Source: Hyphomicrobium_A sp963726795
GTDB lineage: Bacteria; Pseudomonadota; Alphaproteobacteria; Rhizobiales; Hyphomicrobiaceae
NCBI GenBank assembly: GCA_963726795.1
Contig: CAVSDD010000004.1
Coordinates: 558,001 to 622,000, forward strand
DNA: 64,000 nt
Direction: 5' to 3'
Below, piece after piece: positions 45,627-53,164 of the stretch. Every line of letters begins with the position of its first letter. Within the stretch, counting starts at the first letter, position 1. The notes under the pieces were generated by a model that was not told the DNA's origin, did no database searches, and saw only the letters and a list, made by a program, of their open reading frames with translations. Both the position numbers and the translations under genes were made by a program.

Positions 45627-46334
45627 ATGCCAGCGGTCCGCTACTGGGACAAGATGCTGCCCGATCAGTCGGCGCACGCCAACCTCTACCGGGGCGATGC
45701 CTTGATGCACGATTTGTTCGAGGCGATCTCGCGCTCGAGCGGCATCGGCGACCCAAAGAGCGAGTTCAAGCTCGAAGAGAGCGACATGTTCACCGTCGAG
45801 GAGATGGCGTCGAACCCCGTCGCCATGCGCTTTCTCCAATTCCTGATCAAGGTCGCAGGCGTCAAGCGCGTGCTAGAGATCGGCGCTTTCATCGGCTTCT
45901 CGGCCATGTCATTCGCCAAGGCGCTGCCCGAGGACGGCGAGGTTGTTTCGATTGAAAAGTTCGACAAGTTCGCCGCAATCGCGCAGCGCAACTTCGAGCG
46001 CAACGGGCTCGCGAACAAGATCAAGCTGCATCAGGGCGACGCCTTCGAGATCATCGAAAGCCTGCCCAAGAACGAGCTGTTCGATCTCATCTTCGTCGAC
46101 GGCAACAAGGAGCGCTACAAGGACTACGTGCTCAAGACCGAGCCGCTGCTGTCCCCGCGCGGCATTATGATCGTCGACGACTGTTTCTATCACGGTGACG
46201 TTTTGAACGCGGCGCCTGGCGACGCCAAGGGCGAAGGCACCAAGGCGTTCATGGACTATGCGGCATCCTGCTCGCGCTGGGACCGCATCGCGCTCCCGCT
46301 TTCGAACGGCATCTTCATGATGGTGCGCAAATAG
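45627..46334 (+). CDS. O-methyltransferase, caffeoyl-CoA/catechol-type (class I SAM)
   Basis: A 235-residue protein from ATG 45627, with GAGGGA about 10 bases upstream. RVLEIGAFIGFSAMSFAKAL is motif I, GEVVSIEKFDKFAAIAQRNF gives the acidic residue, FDLIFVDGNKERYKDYV and GIMIVDDCFYHGDVLN hold the Asp residues binding the metal in this family. It probably methylates a hydroxyl group of a small substrate; both sugar and aromatic targets are possible. It converges with the NUDIX gene 3 bases later. Confidence 0.9.
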   Translation: MPAVRYWDKMLPDQSAHANLYRGDALMHDLFEAISRSSGIGDPKSEFKLEESDMFTVEEMASNPVAMRFLQFLIKVAGVKRVLEIGAFIGFSAMSFAKALPEDGEVVSIEKFDKFAAIAQRNFERNGLANKIKLHQGDAFEIIESLPKNELFDLIFVDGNKERYKDYVLKTEPLLSPRGIMIVDDCFYHGDVLNAAPGDAKGEGTKAFMDYAASCSRWDRIALPLSNGIFMMVRK

Positions 46335-46336
46335 CT

Positions 46337-46828
46337 CTAGGCGAATGCCGCGCCGGATAGCTCGCGGCGATAGTGGTGCATCCAGATGGCGAAGCGGTCG
46401 TAAGGCACGACCTGCTCGCGGAGCACATCGGGTGCCGTTTGAAACCGCACCTGCTGTCCTTCGCCAAGCCGCAGCGTGGGCAGGATCGCCGCTTCGACGC
46501 GCAGCTCAAAGTATGTGCGGCGCACGAGGCCGCCGCCCGCCGGCGCAAAATCGAACGTAAAGGTTGTGAAGCGCTGCAGCGGCTCGGGCGGAAGCTGGAT
46601 GGCCAGTTCTTCTTGGAGCTCGCGCCGCGCCGCTTGCTCGTCGCTCTCGCCGGGCTCCAGCGCGCCGCCAAAACAGCCCCAATGATCGGGAAAGAAGATT
46701 GTGGGCTTTGCGTCGCGCAGCTGCATAAGGTAGCGCCCGCGCTCATCGGTGATGAGGACGACCGCCGCATCGGCGGGTGCCAGCTTCCCGGCCGGCTTGA
46801 GGTAGGGCCAGTCTTCCGTTTCGTTCAT
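46337..46828 (-). CDS. NUDIX hydrolase
   Basis: A 163-residue protein. The NUDIX box is complete: GALEPGESDEQAARRELQEE followed by LAI, matching G-x5-E-x7-R-E-U-x-E-E-x-G-U apart from the last Gly. AAVVLITDERGRYLMQLRD precedes it. It could hydrolyse NDP-sugars or oxidised nucleotides; the location suggests a GDP-mannose or NDP-sugar hydrolase. The start at 46828 overlaps the likely end of the gene upstream by 4 bases. Confidence 0.9.
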   Translation of the reverse strand: MNETEDWPYLKPAGKLAPADAAVVLITDERGRYLMQLRDAKPTIFFPDHWGCFGGALEPGESDEQAARRELQEELAIQLPPEPLQRFTTFTFDFAPAGGGLVRRTYFELRVEAAILPTLRLGEGQQVRFQTAPDVLREQVVPYDRFAIWMHHYRRELSGAAFA

Positions 46829-47989
46829 GCGCCGTCAGCGGGCTTGGGAGCGCCGAGCAACTCGACCATTTGCTTGAACTCGCAACTCGACATTGCTGGC
46901 TTCGTCTGGCGTCCATGCAAGTCGTTGCCATGGCTTGGCAAAGGGGAGTGACTGGCCGATGCGAAAATCGCGGGATGCCAGAAACTCGGGGCTCGTTTGC
47001 GGCGCTGTGCCCAGCGGCATGAAGGCGACGTAGCGGCAGGCCTCATTGTACCAGCAGAGCTCCATCGAGCCGTGCATGATCGCCAGATTGAGGTAGGCAA
47101 GCTCGTACAGCGCCATTCGGAGCGCAGCATTCCAGCTCGCGGCCTCGAAGGTCACGTGCCGATCGAGCCCGGGCGGTGGCGGCTCGAACGCGCGCTCCGT
47201 ATCGCGCACGAACACGGCGGCGAAGCGGTCCGGGTCGAGGCGGTCGGCGAAGGCGACCCACGATGCGATGTTGGAGTTGCGCTGCGGTACGAAAGTCGAC
47301 TCGCGCAGGGAAATGACAACGGGTGCCTTCTCGCCGATGCGCGAGCGCAAGGCACCAGCAACCGCCGCCAGCTCAGCCTTGCCGGCGCGCAACAGCGGAA
47401 ACATCTTGTCGCGGGTCAGCGCCTCGCTCCAGATGCCTTTGAAATCGGGCGCGAGCGGAAAGGTTGGAGTGTAAGCCGCCGGAAACACATGCTCCGCCAC
47501 GTCGAAGCGCCATGCGGACGCTTCGGCACGCGTCGCGCACAATGTGTGGCCCCGGCAAGCGTCAGCCAGCCGCAGCACTGGCAATAGAATTCCGAGCAAG
47601 CGCTGATCGGCGAATTCGGCAGCCGGCCAACCGCGATCCACCAAACTCTCGCGTCTCTCGTGCGCGGGAACCACCACCACGTGCAGACGGGCAAGACCAA
47701 GGCGCTTGCGTTCGAGGTTTGCGAGCGCCAGGAAGGTCGCCACATCGTAGGTGAGCGGCAGGATCTCGAGATCGTAGAAAGCGTAGAGTGTGCCGGCTAC
47801 GTCGGGGTGGCGTTCCTTGCCGTCGATGGACGTGCGCGCACTGCGCGTGGCGCGTTCGGCCGCGGCAAGCGCGTTGCGCAGCATCCGGCCCGGTGCCGTA
47901 ACCGGCTCGCGTGCCTCAAGCAGCATGCGGCGCACGGCCCACCCCGGGCCATGCTCCTTGAACTTTTCGACGAAATCTCGGTAGGCCAT
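46825..47989 (-). CDS. Unknown protein of the glycan locus (probable C-terminal frameshift)
   Basis: I do not recognise this protein of about 385 residues. The start is MAYRDFVEKFKEHGPGWAVR; it then has DVAGTLYAFYDLEILPLTYD, RLHVVVVPAHERRESLVDRG, VISLRESTFVPQRNSNIASW and MHGSMELCWYNEACRYVAFM, with alternating strands and helices, looking like a two-domain (GT-B-like) fold. The present frame ends at 46835 in an Arg-rich tail, but another frame offers EFKQMVELLGAPKPADGA with a stop at 46825 overlapping the NUDIX start; one extra base near 46886 would explain it. It is likely to be a glycosyltransferase-like enzyme, but that is only a guess. Confidence 0.65.
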
Positions 47990-48022
47990 CGCGCCACTCC
48001 TCGCAAAGATTTGCGCCTCTGC

Positions 48023-48904
48023 CTAGTCGCGCGAAAGGCAATCCCGCGCGAGACGGCGCACGCTGTCCTCGACTGTCGGCACGCAATAGCCGAGCGCACG
48101 TGCTGATTCGGTGCAGATCAAAAAGCTGTGTCCGCCCCGCTCGAAAGTGATTTCACCGGTGTAGCCGCCGGCGTCGCACAGGTTCGTTATCACCGCCGTG
48201 ATCGGCATCGGTTCGTCGGCCGCGATGGTGGCGACGCGGTGGCCGGGCTCGAGCGTTTCGCAGAGGACCGCGAAGAATTCGACGAGATCGTCGATGTGGA
48301 CGATGTTGTTGAACAGCGACCGCGGGTTGCGCGCTGCGACCGGCTGCTTGGCGGCGATGGCAGCGACTATCGTGGAGAGGAAATTGTCGTGCGATCCTTT
48401 CCCGACCACACCTGGCAGGCGCAGAGACAGCGTACGTGCGCCGGTCTCTTCAGCAAAAGCCGCGAGCATCCGCTCGCCTTCGAGCTTCGAGCGGCCATAG
48501 CTGCCGGGCTCGATCGGCGCGACTTCGGGCGATACGACATCGACTTCGATGCGGCCGAAGGCCGACATGGACGAGCAGTTGATGACGGTGCGTGTGCCGG
48601 ATGCGCGGGCGAAAGCGAGCACGCTGCGCATGCCCTCCACGTTCTGACGGAAGAGTTCGGCTTCATCGGGCACGGTGGGGGGAATGGCCGCCGCGCAATG
48701 CACGATCGCTTGGCAAGGCCCGGCAACGGGTAACGGCTCGAAGCCCGCGAGATCGCCCTGCAGGATCTCGACGCCGGGGACGCCATTGAGTGTAGCCGGC
48801 CTGTTGCGGTGAACGAGCGCGAGGACGTCACAACCCTGCTGCGCCAGCCCTTTGGCCGTGTGCGAGCCTACAAAGCCGCCGGCGCCGGTGACGAGCACCC
48901 TCAT
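48023..48904 (-). CDS. NAD-dependent sugar epimerase/dehydratase (extended SDR)
   Basis: A 293-residue SDR: MRVLVTGAGGFVGSHTAKGL, TVINCSSMSAFGR (active-site Ser), YGRSKLEGERMLAAF (YxxxK) and LRLPGVVGKGSHDNFLSTIV. It is a paralogue of the SDR at 29319-30206. Upstream lies the LIC12192-like gene, downstream the unknown protein gene, all on the minus strand with 30-base gaps. The substrate is a sugar nucleotide, identity unknown. Confidence 0.88.
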   Translation of the reverse strand: MRVLVTGAGGFVGSHTAKGLAQQGCDVLALVHRNRPATLNGVPGVEILQGDLAGFEPLPVAGPCQAIVHCAAAIPPTVPDEAELFRQNVEGMRSVLAFARASGTRTVINCSSMSAFGRIEVDVVSPEVAPIEPGSYGRSKLEGERMLAAFAEETGARTLSLRLPGVVGKGSHDNFLSTIVAAIAAKQPVAARNPRSLFNNIVHIDDLVEFFAVLCETLEPGHRVATIAADEPMPITAVITNLCDAGGYTGEITFERGGHSFLICTESARALGYCVPTVEDSVRRLARDCLSRD

Positions 48905-48936
48905 TCAGCAGCACTCCGGCGTCGCAATGAGGCGCT

Positions 48937-49392
48937 CTATTCCGCCGGCACGGCGTCTGCGCCAGCCTCCGACAGCGTTTGTGGCGCGCTCGGCAGCAGA
49001 AAGTAGATCGAGAGGATTTCCTCGATCGCTTCCACGTCGGCCGGCTTGCGGATCACCATGTCCTCGAGCACGAAGTGCAGCGAGGCACCCTTGTCGAGGA
49101 TCCGCTTGTAAATCTCGCGTCGGCGCTCGGCGCGCTTGGGCATCATGAAAATGCTGGTCGCGAGCAGGCCCTCGAACATGTCGAGCTCGTTGATGACGCC
49201 CTCAAGCACGATATACGAGTGGGGAAAGATGTTCTCGTTGACGTGCAGTTTGTACATGAAGCCGTTGCGCGCGCAGTAGTCGCGCATCACGAGGGCCTGC
49301 ACCGGTACGGGGATATGCAAGCCGCCGAACGGCCTGCAGGTCACGTACCCGCGATAGCCCACTCGCTTGTTCTCGCTCATGCTCTCGCTCAC
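48937..49392 (-). CDS. LIC12192-like 'sporadic carbohydrate cluster' protein
   Basis: A 151-residue protein with GYRGYVTCRPFGGLHIPVPV, then QALVMRDYCARNGFMYKLHV, IVLEGVINELDMFEGLLATS and IFMMPKRAERRREIYKRIL. This set, with the ~120-residue core, fits my memory of the family named after Leptospira LIC12192 and called 'sporadic carbohydrate cluster protein'. Biochemical function is undescribed as far as I know. The C-terminal 25 residues (APQTLSEAGADAVPAE) are an unconserved tail. It is immediately downstream (19 bases) of a 2OG oxygenase gene, the usual partner. Confidence 0.75.
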   Translation of the reverse strand: MSESMSENKRVGYRGYVTCRPFGGLHIPVPVQALVMRDYCARNGFMYKLHVNENIFPHSYIVLEGVINELDMFEGLLATSIFMMPKRAERRREIYKRILDKGASLHFVLEDMVIRKPADVEAIEEILSIYFLLPSAPQTLSEAGADAVPAE

Positions 49393-49411
49393 TCCCTTCC
49401 TTGTGGCGTTC

Positions 49412-50224
49412 TCACTCGCTGAAACCGGCGGGCTCGCTGTAGGTGATGCCGATCTTGGTCACAGGGCGGGTCGTTATCGGTAGATAGAAGGAGCCGAGTT
49501 TCTTCTCCGCGCCGCGGTATGGCGTGAACAGACCGGTGAGGCGGCAGTTCATCGACCAGCGCGTCTCGGGCTCGCGATTGACAACGCCGCCGTGGAGGTA
49601 ATTGGTCGAAAACACCAGCACGTTGCCGTACGGCACGTCGAGCCAGACGAGGTCGTCCTTCACCTCATCGAAAAGGGAATCCATTCCCTTACTCTCGTAC
49701 TTGGTGAACTCCGCGTACGATTTTTCCGACATTTTTCTCGGCAGGATGAACATCGACTTGGTCTTGTAGCAATTGACCAGCGGCAACCACTCGACCACCT
49801 GAAACGGCGTTTCTCCGCCGAATGCGTCAGCATGAATCGGTAGCAACGAGCTGTTGTCGTCTGGGAGCTGGATCGAAAGGTTGACCCGGTTCTGCATCGC
49901 AAGCTCGTTGCCGACCAGCGTCTCGATGATCGAGCGCGCGAGCGCGAAGTACGTTGGCCGGAACCAGGGCTGCGCATTCATCTTGCGATAGGTGCCGAGG
50001 CGCACCTCGTTCAGCTTCTCGATCGGGCAGCGCTTCTCGAAGTGATTGAGGAATTCATCGACGTCGTTGGGAAACGGCAATTGGAGATGCTCGCACGCGA
50101 TCTCCACGATCTGCCCGCGCAGCTCGTCCAGCATCGCCTTATCGTCAACCGGTCGGATTACGTAGCCGTTGGCGGCGAACTCCTCGGCGAGAGCGGACTC
50201 TTTCACCGAGAAAAAATTGGTCAT
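49412..50224 (-). CDS. 2-oxoglutarate/Fe(II) oxygenase of the sporadic carbohydrate cluster type
   Basis: A protein of about 270 residues. LPIHADAFGGETPFQVVEW carries the HxD iron ligands near residue 135; VFSTNYLHGGVVNREPETRW carries the distal His and the Arg that binds 2-oxoglutarate. Upstream parts (VDEFLNHFEKRCPIEKLNEV, YRKMNAQPWFRPTYFALARS) are those seen with LIC12192-type proteins. It would hydroxylate or otherwise oxidise a sugar or sugar nucleotide in the cytoplasm. I start at ATG 50224 (MTNFFSVKESALAEEF); ATGs at 50233 and 50248 are alternatives. Confidence 0.78.
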   Translation of the reverse strand: MTNFFSVKESALAEEFAANGYVIRPVDDKAMLDELRGQIVEIACEHLQLPFPNDVDEFLNHFEKRCPIEKLNEVRLGTYRKMNAQPWFRPTYFALARSIIETLVGNELAMQNRVNLSIQLPDDNSSLLPIHADAFGGETPFQVVEWLPLVNCYKTKSMFILPRKMSEKSYAEFTKYESKGMDSLFDEVKDDLVWLDVPYGNVLVFSTNYLHGGVVNREPETRWSMNCRLTGLFTPYRGAEKKLGSFYLPITTRPVTKIGITYSEPAGFSE

Positions 50225-50538
50225 CAGAACCATGCATGATCTCCCCAAGGATCCTGCGCCATTTGCGGCTTGTTCGTTACGCTTCCCTTAGACGATCAAG
50301 TTCCGCTAGGCAAATCTCGCGCGCTCCCTCCGCAGCAATTATCGCCGCTTTGCACGGGACTAGCGTGAGTTATTCACACCGCAATAGCCGCATGCAGGGT
50401 GCCGCGCCTGCGAGTGCTTGCGAGGTTGAGGGGCAGCCGACAATATGGTTGAAGCGCTGCAGCATTTTCCGTGGCGCGTATGGCACAATCATTGATTGCC
50501 CGCGCAAGTTGCGACTGCGCATTCCGCTCGAGGTGGAA
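50225..50538. other. Divergent intergenic region
   Basis: About 310 bases between the divergent oxygenase gene and the helical-repeat protein. The plus-strand frame is open from 50236, but that part lacks a ribosome site and has unlikely composition. No other feature. Confidence 0.35.
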
Positions 50539-52272
50539 ATGCAGACGGCTGAGCGTGCATTCCGCCTTCGCTGGCCCCGCCGCTCACAGCAGCAGGCGGT
50601 TGAGCGCGCCAATAGCTGCATCCGTGAAGGCGCATATCTCGACGCTCTGCGCGGCCTGCGCGCGGAGGCTCTCGGCTCAAGAGCCCGGACTGGGCTTGAG
50701 CAATCACAGACGGGTTTGCGGCAGATCTTCGTTAGTGATGCAGTCACGGTGGCGGCGGCGCGCGGCCTTAGTTGGTCTCCGGAGCGGATTGTCTCCATGT
50801 CCAGGTCTTCGCCCGAAAATCCGGACGATGCCGAGCCGCTGCTCAAGTGGCTGCGTGAAGCCGCGCCCGGTGCCGAGGTACAGAAAACGCCGGCGGATGT
50901 CTTGCGCGGCATGGCGGCGGATGCTCTGCGGCGCGGTGATGTACGCTGGGGCGCCAGGCTATATGAAGAAACGCTCAAGAAAGTCGTTCCGGCCGTGCGC
51001 GTGCATGACAGCGCCTATTTGCGAGGTGCCGCGCCTCCGCCGATCGGCGTGCCGCAAGAAGTGCGAGACGCGGAGTCGCCCCGTATTCGTAAGCTCATGG
51101 CGAGCGGCGACTACGCGTCGGCAATTGCACTTGCGACGCAGCTCTACAAGGCCACTGGCAACGTAACCAGGCTGTCCGAAGCGCACGCGGCTTTCAGCGA
51201 AGTGGCGGCAAGCGAACACGTTTTGCAACACGCTGCGATCGGGTTGGGTCGCTGCGAAGCCGATGTGCTGCCACTGCAGCTTTGCCGCGCCGAGGCCTGT
51301 GGAGAGATCGGCCGCTCCTGGCAGCAGTGGCTGTCGCGCGCGCTCCCGTCATGGGCAGGGGCAAACCCCGAGCCCATCGATGCACTCCTCAGCTGCGCGC
51401 GCGCCCGCCTCAGAGGTGGATCCAACATCAACGCCGTGACCGCAGCGTTGCCGCGCTCGCCTTCCGGCGGCTGGCGTTCGCGCCTGATCGAGGCCGAAGC
51501 GGCACTCGCCGCAGGCGAGAGCCGGTGGGCCCAGCATTTGCTCGGTGAGGTTGGCCGCGGTGCACCGCACGTGACCGCGACGCACCGGCGGCTCGGGGCG
51601 TTGTCCTACGAGGCGCGACGCGGGCGCGACGCGGCGGCTCATTTTGAGCGCGCGATGCTGTCGCCGAATGCATGTGAGCAGACGGCCGACCAAGGCGAGT
51701 CGAGGCCTTGCCGCATGGTAACGCTGCGGGGAAACGTCGAACTCTACTGCCTGCGCGGGCAGATGTTCATTCTTCGTCGCGATGAAAAATTGGTCGGGAT
51801 TAAAGTGATTGCCGGCCATCCTTACGCCATCCGCAGCACACGCGGCTTTCGGCAGGCGCGACGTCTTGCGTCCATCCTGCGCCTGAGCCTTTTTCGCGGT
51901 CCGCCGCCGGAACGCCAGTGGTTGCTCGCTCGCGCACCTTTACCTTCTGCTCGCTCGGATAGTTTGCGTACGCGCGCAGCGATGGCGATCGCCCGGTGGA
52001 CGCCACCACTGGTGCGTATTCGGCTCTCGCCGCTGGTGCGCAAGGTGCACTGGAGGGTGCTCAGCCCAGCCAAGCAGGTGGCAGTTAAATTGGTAAGCGG
52101 CGCGGCTGCAGGCTTCAGTCGCCTGCTCGATCAGGTGGAGATGGTAGTGCTGCAGCTTTGGGTTAAAGCTGAGCCGATTGAACTCTTCACAGCAGATATC
52201 AATGGTGTATTCGAGGTGTTCAATGCGCACGTCACCCCTGTAAGTTCACGACGCGCGTCGGAGCGTACCTGA
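50539..52272 (+). CDS. Large helical (TPR-like) protein of unknown function
   Basis: A 577-residue protein from ATG 50539, preceded by GAGGTGG. The first ~370 residues are a series of helix pairs resembling tetratricopeptide repeats, for example AVERANSCIREGAYLDALRG, SGDYASAIALATQLYKATGN, LGRCEADVLPLQLCRAEACG and GALSYEARRGRDAAAHFERA. The last ~200 residues have strands (GQMFILRRDEKLVGIKVIAG) and basic helices. There is no signal peptide or membrane segment. I do not recognise a family. It might be a cytoplasmic scaffold or have a decayed transferase domain. It stands alone on the plus strand within minus-strand genes. Confidence 0.6.
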   Translation: MQTAERAFRLRWPRRSQQQAVERANSCIREGAYLDALRGLRAEALGSRARTGLEQSQTGLRQIFVSDAVTVAAARGLSWSPERIVSMSRSSPENPDDAEPLLKWLREAAPGAEVQKTPADVLRGMAADALRRGDVRWGARLYEETLKKVVPAVRVHDSAYLRGAAPPPIGVPQEVRDAESPRIRKLMASGDYASAIALATQLYKATGNVTRLSEAHAAFSEVAASEHVLQHAAIGLGRCEADVLPLQLCRAEACGEIGRSWQQWLSRALPSWAGANPEPIDALLSCARARLRGGSNINAVTAALPRSPSGGWRSRLIEAEAALAAGESRWAQHLLGEVGRGAPHVTATHRRLGALSYEARRGRDAAAHFERAMLSPNACEQTADQGESRPCRMVTLRGNVELYCLRGQMFILRRDEKLVGIKVIAGHPYAIRSTRGFRQARRLASILRLSLFRGPPPERQWLLARAPLPSARSDSLRTRAAMAIARWTPPLVRIRLSPLVRKVHWRVLSPAKQVAVKLVSGAAAGFSRLLDQVEMVVLQLWVKAEPIELFTADINGVFEVFNAHVTPVSSRRASERT

Positions 52273-52296
52273 GAAATTTGACTCGCTCGTCGCTCT

Positions 52297-53121
52297 CTAT
52301 CGTCCATGTCGGCTCTTATGGTCCCTGACAAGGCTGGCGATGTCGTCCACCAGATGCATGGGAGTCACGTCAAACTCCTTCTGGAGGCGGGCAATCGAGA
52401 TCTGGGGGAAGATCACCGCTGGACAATCGGGTGCAACGTCGATCGTGCATCCGGTCAAACGCTTCAGCGCGTCGGCAATGTCGCTAAAACGCGTGTTGCG
52501 CCCACTGGCGAGATTGTAAAGACGCTCGCGCCCTCCGACAGCCAGCCGCGGCAAGATAGCGACCACATCGGCAACGCTCACGAAGTCTTTCTCTGACTTA
52601 AGGCCGGTCCTCAGCGTCACGTGGCTGTCATTGATCGCGGCTCGAATGATCTCGATCAAGAAGTTCTCGGAATTGTCGTCAGCCCCATACACGTTTGAAA
52701 GGCGCACAACGCGTACGTTGGGATCGGGCAGGGCGAGGCAGAGCGCTTCGCCGGCCAACTTTGACGCATTGTAGAGCTGCAGCGGATCGGTGATCGAAAG
52801 GCGCAACTCTGCGTCCTCATCGGCGCTCATCGCGCCCTGATAGACACGCGTGGACGATAGATAGAGAAAGCTTGTGAAGACGGCGCGCTGAAGGATCTCG
52901 GCAACGGCACCGACGTGAGCATTGACGGTGTCGAAGGGGCGCTTGCGGAAGTCGGCGGTCACGCCGCCCGCGAAGATGACGTGACCAAGGTTATGTCCGG
53001 CATCGCGAGCCGCATCGAAGCGATCGACCTCACGTACAGCGGCGCCCTGGCTAGCGAGGTAGCGGCACAATCGGGAACCGATATAGCCCCGTGCGCCGAT
53101 AACCGTGAATGAGCCATCCAT
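52297..53121 (-). CDS. NAD-dependent sugar epimerase/dehydratase (extended SDR)
   Basis: A 274-residue SDR from ATG 53121 (MDGSFTVIGARGYIGSRLCR). It has FLYLSSTRVYQGAMS (active-site Ser), YNASKLAGEALCLALP (YxxxK), VVRLSNVYGADDNSENFLIE and DFVSVADVVAILPRLAVG. It is shorter than most extended SDRs. The radical SAM gene lies 43 bases upstream in the same direction, so the two likely form an operon and may act in succession on one sugar. Confidence 0.87.
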   Translation of the reverse strand: MDGSFTVIGARGYIGSRLCRYLASQGAAVREVDRFDAARDAGHNLGHVIFAGGVTADFRKRPFDTVNAHVGAVAEILQRAVFTSFLYLSSTRVYQGAMSADEDAELRLSITDPLQLYNASKLAGEALCLALPDPNVRVVRLSNVYGADDNSENFLIEIIRAAINDSHVTLRTGLKSEKDFVSVADVVAILPRLAVGGRERLYNLASGRNTRFSDIADALKRLTGCTIDVAPDCPAVIFPQISIARLQKEFDVTPMHLVDDIASLVRDHKSRHGR

Positions 53122-53164
53122 CGACTTGCACGAAGCTCCGCTGTGGCCGGAAGCGGCCTTTGAA

